Origin: Paraburkholderia flagellata
GTDB taxonomy: Bacteria > Pseudomonadota > Gammaproteobacteria > Burkholderiales > Burkholderiaceae
Direction: 5' to 3'
DNA length: 64,000 bases
Assembly: GCF_021390645.1 (NCBI RefSeq)
Contig: NZ_JAJEJT010000004.1
Span: forward strand, 1,116,001 to 1,180,000
How positions within the stretch are numbered: position 1 is the first letter of the stretch; each line of letters begins with the position of its first letter. This document shows, piece after piece, positions 53,056 to 61,903 of the stretch. Below the pieces are notes generated by a model. It made no database searches and was not told the origin of the DNA. It saw only the letters and a list, made by a program, of their open reading frames with translations. The position numbers and the translations under genes are program-made.

Positions 53056-54555
53056 TCAGACGTCGAAGTACAGATAAAACTCCCACGGATGCGGCCGCAG
53101 CTTGATCGCGTCGATCTCATGCTTGCGCTTGTACTCGAGCCACATGTCGATCACATCTTCAGTAAAGACATCGCCTCTGCGCAGAAACTCGTGGTCGGCC
53201 TCGAGCGCTTTCAACGATTCTTCGAGCGAACCCGGCACCTGGCGGACGTTTTTCGCTTTCTCGGGCGGCAGGTCGTAAATGTTCACATCGAGCGGGTCGC
53301 CCGGGTCCGTCCTGTTTTCGATGCCGTCGAGCCCAGCCATCAGCATCGCTGAGAACGCAAGGTACGCATTTGCCGACGGATCGGGACAGCGGAACTCGAC
53401 CCGCCGGGCATTTGGCGAATCGGAATACATCGGAATGCGCGCGGCCGCCGAGCGGTTGCGTTGTGACATCGCCAGATTCACCGGCGCTTCATACCCGGGC
53501 ACGAGACGCTTGTAAGAGTTCGTGGTCGGAGCGCAGAACGCCATCAGCGCTGGCGCATGCTTGAGCAGACCGCCAATGTACCAGCGGCATAGGCCCGACG
53601 TGAGCGCCCAGCCGTGTGCATCGTAGAACAGATTCTCGTTGTCCTTCCACAGGCTTTGATGACAGTGCATGCCGCTCGCATTGTCGGCGAAGAGCGGCTT
53701 CGGCATGAAGGTCGCCACCTTGCCGTGCTGGCGCGCCACGTTCTTGCAGATGTACTTGTAGATCATGACGTTGTCGGCCATCCGCGTGAGCGTGGAAAAC
53801 CGCATGTCGATTTCGTTCTGTCCCGCGGTTGCTACCTCGTGGTGATGCACTTCCACCTGCACGCCTGCCTGCTGCAGCAACAACACGATCGTGGAGCGGA
53901 TGTCCTGCAGCGTGTCATGCGGGGGCACCGGAAAATACCCCTCCTTGTAGCGAGGCTTGTAACCGAGGTTGCCGCCGCCATACGCTCCTTCGTCGCGGCC
54001 CGTATTCCAGTCCCCTTCGGCAGATTCGACATAGTAGTAGCCGCAGTGTGCATCCTGGGCAAAACGGATCGAGTCGAATATGAAGAACTCGAGTTCGGGC
54101 CCGAAGTAGCACGTGGTCGCAATTCCAGTCTGCCGCAGGTACTCTTCTGCCTTCCTCGCGACGTAGCGCGGATCGCGCGAGTACGGCTGATGCATCACGG
54201 GATCGACCACGTCGCAGATCATCGAGAGCGTGGGCGTTGCGCTCACCGGATCGATGAACGCAGTCGTTGGATCCGGCTTGAGGAGCATGTCGGATTCCTG
54301 AATTTCCTGAAATCCGCGAATCGATGAGCCGTCGAAACCAATCCCGTCGGCAAAGAGGTCGTCGTGCACCTCGGGCAGCGTGATCGAGAAGTGCTGCCAG
54401 AGACCGGGCAGATCGGTGAACTTGAGGTCGACGATCTGGATCTTGTGCTCGCGCAGTAGTTCGATAACCTGCTGCGGATTATCAGGACGCGATACGCGAA
54501 AACTACCGGCGTCGACGGATACATCGAACGCCGATGCACCTTGCGGACTGGACAT
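53056..54555 (-). CDS. glnA: Glutamine synthetase type I
   Basis: A 499-residue glutamine synthetase, about 30 longer than the enterobacterial enzyme because of an N-terminal extension. Active-site blocks are intact: GFDGSSIRGFQ, FGPELEFFIFDS, VEVHHHEVATAGQNEIDMRF, KPLFADNASGMHCHQS and NRSAAARIP. The adenylylation loop has Tyr427 in NIYDLPPEK, so control by GlnE is possible. It joins ammonia to glutamate. It follows a 67-residue protein gene after 19 bp. It may be a second copy; the guanidine operon 7 kb away is another nitrogen gene set, though not on the same transcript. Confidence 0.93.
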   Translation of the reverse strand: MSSPQGASAFDVSVDAGSFRVSRPDNPQQVIELLREHKIQIVDLKFTDLPGLWQHFSITLPEVHDDLFADGIGFDGSSIRGFQEIQESDMLLKPDPTTAFIDPVSATPTLSMICDVVDPVMHQPYSRDPRYVARKAEEYLRQTGIATTCYFGPELEFFIFDSIRFAQDAHCGYYYVESAEGDWNTGRDEGAYGGGNLGYKPRYKEGYFPVPPHDTLQDIRSTIVLLLQQAGVQVEVHHHEVATAGQNEIDMRFSTLTRMADNVMIYKYICKNVARQHGKVATFMPKPLFADNASGMHCHQSLWKDNENLFYDAHGWALTSGLCRWYIGGLLKHAPALMAFCAPTTNSYKRLVPGYEAPVNLAMSQRNRSAAARIPMYSDSPNARRVEFRCPDPSANAYLAFSAMLMAGLDGIENRTDPGDPLDVNIYDLPPEKAKNVRQVPGSLEESLKALEADHEFLRRGDVFTEDVIDMWLEYKRKHEIDAIKLRPHPWEFYLYFDV

Positions 54556-54574
54556 GGGGACTCTCCCTGCGCAG

Positions 54575-54778
54575 CTACTGATCGTGTGCGAGCGCTTCGA
54601 GACGAGCGTTGCCTGCGTCTTTCGCCGCGCGCTCCGTGGCGAAGGGCTCTTCGGCTACGAGCGAGCGCCGCACTTCGCGTGCATCGAAGTCGACGAGCGA
54701 AATAACCCACACCCAGCCGCCGATTTGCTCGGCGGTCTGCACGAATGCACGCACGTTGCCTTTGTCCTTGGTGTTCAT
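54575..54778 (-). CDS. Small protein co-transcribed with glnA
   Basis: A 67-residue protein starting MNTKDKGNVRAFVQTAEQIG, with GGWVWVISLVDFDAREVRRS in the middle. AGGAGG lies 4 nt before the ATG 54778. It has no signal peptide. It is 19 bp before glnA and in the same direction, so it may modulate glutamine synthetase, but no family is recognised. Confidence 0.65.
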   Translation of the reverse strand: MNTKDKGNVRAFVQTAEQIGGWVWVISLVDFDAREVRRSLVAEEPFATERAAKDAGNARLEALAHDQ

Positions 54779-54864
54779 TTGACCTCCTGAATGGAAAAAC
54801 ACCGGAAGCGTCGCCCGCGCCGCGCGGCGGGGGAACATGGGTTACGCGGTCGGCAGGTTGCAGA

Positions 54865-54936
54865 TCAAGGCAGTTTGCCGATGATCGCGCCGATGCCCTG
54901 ATCGGTGAATTGTGCAAGCGCTACATAAATCGCCAT
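54865..54936 (-). pseudogene. Truncated GYD-domain fragment
   Basis: A 23-codon frame from ATG 54936 to TGA 54865 reads MAIYVALAQFTDQGIGAII, the N-terminus of a GYD-domain protein (family members start YV-L--FTDQGI). The remaining 70 or so residues are missing. A run of four G precedes the ATG as a weak ribosome-binding site. It is probably a deletion remnant. Confidence 0.45.
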
Positions 54937-55168
54937 CACGGTTCCCCGTGACGGGTCAACATTCGGGAGAGCCGCGCGGGGTCCGGCCCTGCTGCCCCTG
55001 CTCCCCAAACTTCATTTTAGGCAATGGGAATCGACATACCACGGGTTCCCGCAGACGTGATCCATGCTGCGCGCGATTCGGAAATGATCGCCGCGAAAAC
55101 TTTCAGTGCGAATTCCACCGCCTCGGCACTAGAATTTAGCCATGGTCGCATTCCCGAAGGAGGCTGCC
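54937..55168. other. Divergent intergenic region
   Basis: About 230 bp between the leftward GYD fragment/glnA unit and the rightward small membrane protein. It should hold promoters for both sides. Together with the non-coding parts on either side of the GYD fragment it makes a gene-poor stretch of roughly 390 bp. No palindrome or known box was seen. Confidence 0.4.
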
Positions 55169-55324
55169 ATGACTCAGTCAATGATCAGTTTTTGGGTTGG
55201 CCTTGTGGTTCTCGTTGTCGTTGCCATGGCCCTGTCACGTCGATACAGGCGCGATCATCCGGGAGAAAGCCTGAGCCAGTGGCTCGACACGCACCATATG
55301 AGCTGGATGCATCGCAAGCACTAG
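55169..55324 (+). CDS. Small single-pass membrane protein, 51 residues
   Basis: Starts MTQSMISFWVGLVVLVVVAM, one membrane segment (residues 5-22), then a basic and polar tail (SRRYRRDHPGESLSQW). ATG 55169 has AAGGAGG 6 nt upstream and is preferred to an earlier in-frame ATG at 55142. Function unknown. Confidence 0.6.
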   Translation: MTQSMISFWVGLVVLVVVAMALSRRYRRDHPGESLSQWLDTHHMSWMHRKH

Positions 55325-55446
55325 CTGGCGGCGCGGGCTGACACCGAAGAGCGCACCCATTTCCAGCACTAGAATGGTTTATCGCCGGCGTCGTGGACGG
55401 TTTCTCTTGCCGGCACGACGTGCGGGATTCTCGTTAGAGGAATACC

Positions 55447-55611
55447 ATGCCGACTTACCAGTACAGGTGCGAGAAGTGCGGTGAGATGTTCGAGCATGCC
55501 GAGCATCTTGCTGAACATGAAACCGCTCATCCGCCTTGCCCAAAGTGCGGAAGCGAGAAGGTTCAGCACATACCCACACCATTTGTGGCGAAAACATCCA
55601 GAAAGTCCTGA
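55447..55611 (+). CDS. FmdB-type zinc-ribbon protein
   Basis: A 54-residue protein with the FmdB regulatory-protein fold: start MPTYQYRCEKCGEMFE, zinc cysteines C8, C11, C31 and C34 (CEKCG and CPKCG). AGAGGA lies 5 nt before the ATG. FmdB-like ribbons are small zinc proteins of uncertain role, sometimes acting as regulators. It is convergent with the RND gene. Confidence 0.85.
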   Translation: MPTYQYRCEKCGEMFEHAEHLAEHETAHPPCPKCGSEKVQHIPTPFVAKTSRKS

Positions 55612-55626
55612 AATCTTTTCAGTAAT

Positions 55627-58600
55627 TCAGGTCTGCTCCGGGTGCTCCCTCTCACGATGATGGTCCGCGGCCAGGAACATATACATCGCGGGCACGACGA
55701 ACAGCGTGAACAGCGTGCCGATCGACATCCCCGTGAAGATCACGAGTCCCATCGCGTTACGGCCCGCCGCGCCCGCACCCGATGCGATCACGAGCGGCAG
55801 CACGCCCAGCACCATCGCGGCCGTCGTCATCAGAATCGGCCGCAAGCGCACGCCAGCCGCTTCTTCGAGTGCTTCGCGCTTGCCGCGCCCCGCCCGTTGC
55901 AGTTCATTCGCGAACTGCACGATCAGAATGCCGTGCTTGCTGACGAGGCCCATCAGCGTGACGAGGCCCACTTGCGTGTAAATGTTGAGCGTCGTGAGTC
56001 CCACGTTGATGAAGATCAGCGCGCCGAACAGCGCCATCGGCACCGACACGAGAATCACGACCGGATCGCGAAAGCTCTCGAACTGAGCGGCGAGCGCGAG
56101 AAACACGATGATCGTCGCCAGCAGCAACGTGATCACGAAGCCGCCAGACTCCTGCACGAACTGTCGCGACAAACCCGAGTAGTCGGCCGTGTATCCCGTC
56201 GGCGCGGCGTCGGTGGTGGCCTGACGCAAGAAGTCGAGCACTTCGCCCTGCGAGATGCCCGGCGCGAGCACGCCGGAAATCGTTGCCGAATTGAGCTGCT
56301 GGAAATGATTGATCGACTCGGGCACGACGTTGCGCTGCAGATGCGTGACCGTCGACGCGGGAATCACGCTGCCATCGGGCGTGCGCAAGTAATAGTCGAG
56401 CACTTGCGACGGGTTCAACCGATCCGTTTGCAGCACCTGCGGAATCACCTTGTACGAGCGGCCAGCAATCGAAAAGTAGTTGACGAAGTTACCGCCAAGC
56501 GCCGCGCCCAGCGTCTGCCCGACATCGCTTTGCGTCAGGCCCAGTGAAGCCACTTTGTCGCGGTCCACGAGCAACACACTTTCGGGCTTGTCGATCTTCA
56601 GATCGCTGTCGACGAAGAAGAACATGCCGCTTTCGCGCGCCTTTTGCAGCACGGCTTGCGACACTTCGTTGAGGTTCTCGAACGGCTCCGTCGTGCTGAT
56701 GACGAATTGCACGGGCAATCCTTGCGCGCCCGGCAAGGGCGGAAACTGAAATGCGGCGACACGCGCGCCCGCGATGCCGTTCCACTTCTGCTGCAATTCC
56801 TGCTGCAATTGCGTTGCGCCCTTCGTGCGCTTGTCCCACGTCTTGAAGAGCACGCCGCCGATACCCTGGTTCAGCGTCGGCACGCCCGTGAGCTGGAACA
56901 TCTGCGCGTATTCGGGCAATTGCTTCGAGATCTCGAAGACCTGATCCGCGTAGGTCTGCATCTGCTGGATCGTCGCGTTCGGCGGCCCCAGGACCTGGGA
57001 CAGAACGATGCCCTGGTCCTCCTGAGGTGCAAGCTCCGACTGCGACGTCATGAAGAGATACACGGTGCCGCATAGCAGCAGCGCGCCCATCACGACGAAC
57101 ACGGACCACGTCTCGAGCATCGCATGCAACAGACGCCGGTAGCCGTGATGCACGCGTTCGAACTGCCGGTCGACGAAGCGCGCGAAGCGGCCCGACTGCT
57201 GGTCCGTGCGGAAAAAGCGTGAGCACATCATCGGCGAAAGCGTCAGCGCGATCACGCCCGACACGGTGACGGCGCCCGCCAGCGTGAACGCGAACTCGGT
57301 GAAAAGCGCGCCCGTCAGTCCGCCTTGAAAGCCGATGGGCACGTACACGGCGATCAGCACGGCCGTCATCGCGAGAATCGGGCCGCCGAGTTCGCGCGCG
57401 GCGATCAGTGCGGCGTCGAAAGGCTGCTTGCCCTCTTCCTTCATATGCCGGTCGACATTCTCGACCACGATGATGGCGTCGTCGACGACGAGGCCGATGG
57501 CGAGCACGAGCGCGAGTAGTGTCAGCAGATTGATCGAATAGCCGAGCATCTGCATCACGAAGAACGTGCCGATCAGCGAGAGCGGCATCGCGATCACGGG
57601 CACGATCACCGCGCGCAAGCTGCCAAGGAAAAGGAAGATCACGACGGTCACGATCAGCAGCGCTTCGACGAGCGTCTTGATCACTTCGGTGATGGCCGTG
57701 TTGATGAAGTCGGTTGCGTCGTAGACGATGTCGCCCGTCATGCCCGTCGGGAACTGCTTCTGCAGGTCCGGGAAGACCGTTTTCACGCGCTTCGCGACAT
57801 CGAGCACGTTCGCATCGGGTGCCACCTTGATGCCGATGAACACCGATCGCTTGCCGCTGAACGCGACGTTGAAATCGTAATTGTCCGCACCGAGCACGAC
57901 GTTTGCGACGTCTTCGAGACGCACGATCGCGCCGTTCTTCTGCTTGACGACGAGCTTCCTGAAGTCCTCGACGGAATGCAGGTCGGTGCCCGCATTCAGA
58001 TCGACGCTGATCATCTGGCCTTTGGTCGTGCCAAGCGTCGCCAGATAGTTGTTGTTGCCAAGCGCCGTGAAGACGTCGGCGGCCGTCACGTTGTGTGCGG
58101 CGAGCCTGCCCGAGTCGAGCCATGCGCGCAGCGCGAACTGACGGCCGCCGAGAACTTCCGCCGTCTGCACGCCCTGGATCGAATCGAGCTTCGGCTTCAC
58201 GACACGCAGCAGATAATCCGTGACGTTGTTGCTCGGCAGCACGTCGCTGTAAAAACCCATGTACATCGCGTCGGTGGTTTGACCCACTTGCACGGTCAGC
58301 ACGGGCTGTTGCGCCTGCGGCGGCAACTGGTTGCGCACCGATGCGATCTGCGTGTTGATTTCGGTCAGCGCGCGATTGGAGTCGTAATTGAGGCGCAGCG
58401 TCGCGGTGATCGTCGAGACGCCCGTGGTGCTCGTCGACGACATGTAGTCGATACCCTGTGCCTGTGCGATCGCGGCTTCGAGCGGCTGCGTGATGAAGCC
58501 GGCCATCGTGTCGGCGCTCGCGCCATAGTACGCGGTGGTGATCGTCACCACGCCGTTTTCGGTTTGCGGATACTCGCTGACCTTCAGCGCCGCCAGCGAG

Positions 58601-58680
58601 CGCAAGCCGAGCACGAGTATCAGCAGGCTCACCACCGATGCGAGCACCGGGCGTTCAACGAAGATGTCGGTGAATTTCAT
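55627..58680 (-). CDS. RND multidrug efflux pump, inner-membrane subunit (HAE1)
   Basis: A 1017-residue RND transporter of full length. It begins MKFTDIFVERPVLASVVSLL, has twelve predicted membrane helices, and has the proton-relay Asp pair in helix 4 (GLVVDDAIIVVENV). Two large periplasmic loops form the drug-binding porter domain. It is 11 bp after the adaptor gene and is the last gene of a three-gene operon whose first gene encodes the outer-membrane channel. Substrates are unknown; amphiphilic drugs or solvents are typical. Confidence 0.95.
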   Translation of the reverse strand: MKFTDIFVERPVLASVVSLLILVLGLRSLAALKVSEYPQTENGVVTITTAYYGASADTMAGFITQPLEAAIAQAQGIDYMSSTSTTGVSTITATLRLNYDSNRALTEINTQIASVRNQLPPQAQQPVLTVQVGQTTDAMYMGFYSDVLPSNNVTDYLLRVVKPKLDSIQGVQTAEVLGGRQFALRAWLDSGRLAAHNVTAADVFTALGNNNYLATLGTTKGQMISVDLNAGTDLHSVEDFRKLVVKQKNGAIVRLEDVANVVLGADNYDFNVAFSGKRSVFIGIKVAPDANVLDVAKRVKTVFPDLQKQFPTGMTGDIVYDATDFINTAITEVIKTLVEALLIVTVVIFLFLGSLRAVIVPVIAMPLSLIGTFFVMQMLGYSINLLTLLALVLAIGLVVDDAIIVVENVDRHMKEEGKQPFDAALIAARELGGPILAMTAVLIAVYVPIGFQGGLTGALFTEFAFTLAGAVTVSGVIALTLSPMMCSRFFRTDQQSGRFARFVDRQFERVHHGYRRLLHAMLETWSVFVVMGALLLCGTVYLFMTSQSELAPQEDQGIVLSQVLGPPNATIQQMQTYADQVFEISKQLPEYAQMFQLTGVPTLNQGIGGVLFKTWDKRTKGATQLQQELQQKWNGIAGARVAAFQFPPLPGAQGLPVQFVISTTEPFENLNEVSQAVLQKARESGMFFFVDSDLKIDKPESVLLVDRDKVASLGLTQSDVGQTLGAALGGNFVNYFSIAGRSYKVIPQVLQTDRLNPSQVLDYYLRTPDGSVIPASTVTHLQRNVVPESINHFQQLNSATISGVLAPGISQGEVLDFLRQATTDAAPTGYTADYSGLSRQFVQESGGFVITLLLATIIVFLALAAQFESFRDPVVILVSVPMALFGALIFINVGLTTLNIYTQVGLVTLMGLVSKHGILIVQFANELQRAGRGKREALEEAAGVRLRPILMTTAAMVLGVLPLVIASGAGAAGRNAMGLVIFTGMSIGTLFTLFVVPAMYMFLAADHHREREHPEQT

Positions 58681-58691
58681 CGCGCGCCCTT

Positions 58692-59843
58692 CTATTGTTC
58701 CTGAGGCGTCGGATTCGGGCTATCCGCAGGCTGCACGCGGTTGTCGATCACGAGAGGCGTGCCATTTTTCAGCTTTAGCTGGCCGCTCGTCACGACCTGC
58801 GTGCCTTCGCTGATGCCCTTGAGAATGGCGACCTGGTCGCCGCGCGTCGGACCCGGCGTGACGAACACCTGTTGCGCGACGGGCATGATCTTGCCTTGCG
58901 CATTCTTTTGCTCGCCGTGCTTCACGATGAACACGGTTGCGCCATAGGGGTTATAGGTGATCGCCGTTTGCGGCAAGGTCAGATAGCGCTGAACGCTGCC
59001 CGCATCGATCTTCACGTTCGCATACATGCCGGGCAGCAGCTTGCGCTCGCGATTGTCGACGGTCGCCTCGATCTGCACGTTGCGCGTCGTGCTGTCCACG
59101 CGCGGATTGATCGAGCGGATCTTGCCGTCGAACGTGCGGTTGCCGAACGCATCCGTATCGACGACGATCGCCTGGCCAACCTGCAACTGGCCGAGCTGCT
59201 GCTGCGGCAGAAAGAAGTCGGCGTAGATCGGGTCGATGGCTTGCAGCGTGACGATGGCGTCACCTGGATTGATGTACTGGCCGGGGTTGACCGTCGTGAT
59301 GCCGACGCGTCCCGCGAACGGCGCGCGAATCGTCTTCTTCTCGACGAGCGCGGCCTGTTGATCGACCTGGGCTTTTTTACTCTTGAGGTCGGCGGCGTCG
59401 GCGTCGAGCTGCGCCCTGGCAATCGCCTGAATGCCGAACTGCGCCTTGTCGCGCGTGTAGACCGTTTGCGCAAGGTCCGCCGCAGCTCGCAGCGACGCAA
59501 GCTGCGCGCGGTCCGAATCGTCGTTCAGGCGCACGAGCACCTGGCCTGTCTTCACCTCCTGGCCCGAGTTGAACGCTATCTCGCGCACGAGCCCGGCCAC
59601 TTCCGTCGTCACGTCGACGCCGCGCACCGCGCGCAGGCTGCCCACTGCGGCAAGCTGCGGCTGCCATGATTGATAGCTTGCGATGGCGGCCGTGACGGTG
59701 GCGGGCGGCGCGGTGTTGCTCGCCATGAACTTCCTGATCATGTGCGCCCTGAACAGATTGAAGCCGACCAGCGCGCCGAGCAGTATGCCCACGCAGATCA
59801 GCATGATGATCATCCGCTTTGCTATCGGTTTTTTCGTCGTCAT
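58692..59843 (-). CDS. RND efflux pump periplasmic adaptor (MFP)
   Basis: A 383-residue adaptor with an N-terminal membrane anchor (MIIMLICVGILLGALVGFNL) and the barrel-sandwich, hairpin and beta-barrel order typical of HlyD/AcrA-type proteins: VAGLVREIAFNSGQEVKTGQ, KKTIRAPFAGRVGITTVNPG and LLPGMYANVKI. ATG 59843 has AGGA 7 nt upstream; ATG 59849 is too close to it. Bridges the RND subunit and the outer-membrane channel. Confidence 0.93.
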   Translation of the reverse strand: MTTKKPIAKRMIIMLICVGILLGALVGFNLFRAHMIRKFMASNTAPPATVTAAIASYQSWQPQLAAVGSLRAVRGVDVTTEVAGLVREIAFNSGQEVKTGQVLVRLNDDSDRAQLASLRAAADLAQTVYTRDKAQFGIQAIARAQLDADAADLKSKKAQVDQQAALVEKKTIRAPFAGRVGITTVNPGQYINPGDAIVTLQAIDPIYADFFLPQQQLGQLQVGQAIVVDTDAFGNRTFDGKIRSINPRVDSTTRNVQIEATVDNRERKLLPGMYANVKIDAGSVQRYLTLPQTAITYNPYGATVFIVKHGEQKNAQGKIMPVAQQVFVTPGPTRGDQVAILKGISEGTQVVTSGQLKLKNGTPLVIDNRVQPADSPNPTPQEQ

Positions 59844-59880
59844 CGTCATGTCCTGGCAGGGGCGGCGACTGCAAACGCAT

Positions 59881-61458
59881 TCACTTCGGCGTAGCCGGCG
59901 TGGGTTGGGCTGCCTGGCTCGTCGCCGTGTCGTTCCACCAGCCGCCGCCGAGCGCCTGGAACAGCGCCGCTGTGTCCGCATAGCGCGCGGCCTGCGCCTG
60001 CGCGAGATTCACGACGGTCTGCTGGTATTGACGCTGCGCATCGAGCAGCGCCAGATAGCTGACCCCGCCGATGCGAAACTGGCCGCGCGTCAGGTCGAGC
60101 GAATCGCCGGCTGCGCGCCATGCCTGCGTCTGCGCGTGCAGGCCGGTTGCATCATGTTCGAGCGCGCGCAATGTATCCGCGACGTTCTGGAACGCGAGCA
60201 GCACCGTTTGGCGGTATTGCGCGTTGGCCTCATCGAATGCCGCTTCTGCGGCGCGCTTTTGCGCGCTTAGCTGGCCGCCGTGAAAGATCGGCTGCGTGAT
60301 CCCTGCGCCGATGCTCCAGATCATGTCGGCGTACTTAAGAAGGCCCGCGGGCGTCAGTGCCTGCGGACCGTAACTCGCGGAGAGCGTGAGCTGCGGATAC
60401 ATGTTCGCCGTCGCAACGCCGACCTGAGCGCTCGCCTGATGCAGCGTGGCGTCGGCGGCGAGAATGTCGGGGCGCTGACGCACGAGCGAAGACGGCACGC
60501 TGACGGGCAACGTTTGCGGCAGCGTGAACATCGACAGCCTGAACTCGGGCACGTCCGTATCGCTCGGCGGCCTGCCCGCAAGGACCGCGAGCTGGTCACG
60601 CGTCTGGTCAAGCGACTGACGCAGCGGCGGCAATGTCGCGCGCGTCTGCGCCACGAGCGTTTCCTGCGCAAGCACCGCGGCGCGGCTCACGCCGCCCAGC
60701 CCGAGCTGCTGGCGCATGATGCCGAGCTGCGTGTCTTCGTCGTCGGCGATGCGCTCGGTCGCTTCGATCTGCTCCCGCAGCGAGGCTTCCTTGATGGCCG
60801 CCGTCACGATGTTCGCGGTCAGCGCGAGATACGCAGCCTGCAACTGAAAACCCTGGTAATCGACCTGCGAGCGCAGCGATTCGAGCTCGCGCCTTCCGCC
60901 GCCGAACACATCGAGGTTGTACGACACGCTCACCGATGCGTTATAGAGGTTCAGCAGTTCCGTGAGCTGCGGCTCGCCGAACGTGACACCGCTGAACTTC
61001 TCGCGCGTCGCATTGGCCGTCGCGTCGACGGACGGATACAGCGTGGTGCCCATTTGCGCACGAAGATTCTCGCCGGCCTGCCTGAGCGCCGCTTGCGCCG
61101 CGGCGACGTTGGGGCTGTTGGCGAGCGCTTCGCGAATCAGCGTGTCGAGCGGCTCGCAATGAAAGAGCGTCCACCACTGGGCGGGAATGTCATGGCCGGC
61201 CACGAATTGTTGAGCGACACCCGACGCACCCGGCGACGAGGCGGTTTGATCGGGTAGCGGCGTGGTCGTGTAGGTGTCGGTAGCGGGCGGGGCGGGCGTA
61301 TGGTAATCCGGGCCAACAGTGCAGCCGGACAAGGCGATCAGGACAGCGACCCATGCGGCACGCGTGACCGTCTCGCAAGCTGCATGGCGGCGAGACGCAC
61401 TGCGCGAATGCCCGTGCAAGTGACTGCGACTGAAACCGTGGTTGACGTCATCGATCAT
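59881..61458 (-). CDS. NodT-family outer-membrane efflux lipoprotein
   Basis: A 525-residue outer-membrane channel of the OprM/NodT type. Lipobox LSGCTVGPDY places the lipid on the cysteine; the helical barrel repeats carry LYNASVSVSYNLDVFGGGRR and the second-half partner WSIGAGITQPIFHGG. It is the first gene of the RND operon, 37 bp before the adaptor gene, the reverse of the usual adaptor-pump-channel order. ATG 61458 is chosen for GGTGGA upstream. Confidence 0.92.
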   Translation of the reverse strand: MIDDVNHGFSRSHLHGHSRSASRRHAACETVTRAAWVAVLIALSGCTVGPDYHTPAPPATDTYTTTPLPDQTASSPGASGVAQQFVAGHDIPAQWWTLFHCEPLDTLIREALANSPNVAAAQAALRQAGENLRAQMGTTLYPSVDATANATREKFSGVTFGEPQLTELLNLYNASVSVSYNLDVFGGGRRELESLRSQVDYQGFQLQAAYLALTANIVTAAIKEASLREQIEATERIADDEDTQLGIMRQQLGLGGVSRAAVLAQETLVAQTRATLPPLRQSLDQTRDQLAVLAGRPPSDTDVPEFRLSMFTLPQTLPVSVPSSLVRQRPDILAADATLHQASAQVGVATANMYPQLTLSASYGPQALTPAGLLKYADMIWSIGAGITQPIFHGGQLSAQKRAAEAAFDEANAQYRQTVLLAFQNVADTLRALEHDATGLHAQTQAWRAAGDSLDLTRGQFRIGGVSYLALLDAQRQYQQTVVNLAQAQAARYADTAALFQALGGGWWNDTATSQAAQPTPATPK

Positions 61459-61903
61459 CGATCCACCCTGTTTCACTGCGCGGAATACGAACGAAACGGC
61501 AGATGCAGAGTTTAAAATCATGCCACAACATGTTCACATGACCCTCGAACGGACTTGCCACGCGACAAGCCGAAAAAGGAAGTGAATCATCAGATTGATT
61601 CGGAATCCGGTTCAATCATCGGACTGCACCAGTGCGGTAGCAGCTTGGCGGAATCCCGATACTTTCCGATCGCCGGAAGGATTCTGAAAGAAAACTGAAA
61701 CTCCCCTGATGCCACGGGTCTGGTGTGGGCCGACTCCGGTCCCAGACCAACGTGGACTACCATTGGAATTGCCGACCTCTGCCCAGCCGGTAAGCTGTGA
61801 CGCAGGGTGTCGGCGCCCCGCATGAAGCCCGACCGGCCGCGGCTATGGCAGCCGGTCGCCATCAGCGCCTCGGGGCGATGACTCCCCTTGCTACCGGGGC
61901 GAC
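61459..61903. other. Divergent intergenic region between RND operon and Rieske oxidoreductase
   Basis: About 445 bp with no credible gene. The central feature is the 25-bp interrupted palindrome at 61593-61617, listed separately. No TetR, LysR or MarR gene lies beside the pump, which is unusual for this type of operon. Confidence 0.5.
61593..61617. promoter_or_regulatory. Interrupted palindrome upstream of the RND operon
   Basis: Outer arms GATTGA (61593-61598) and TCAATC (61612-61617) and inner arms CGGA (61601-61604) and TCCG (61606-61609) share one centre at 61605, so 20 of 24 flanking positions are symmetric. It lies 135-160 bp before the first RND gene and could be an operator for a regulator encoded elsewhere. 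Confidence 0.4.
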
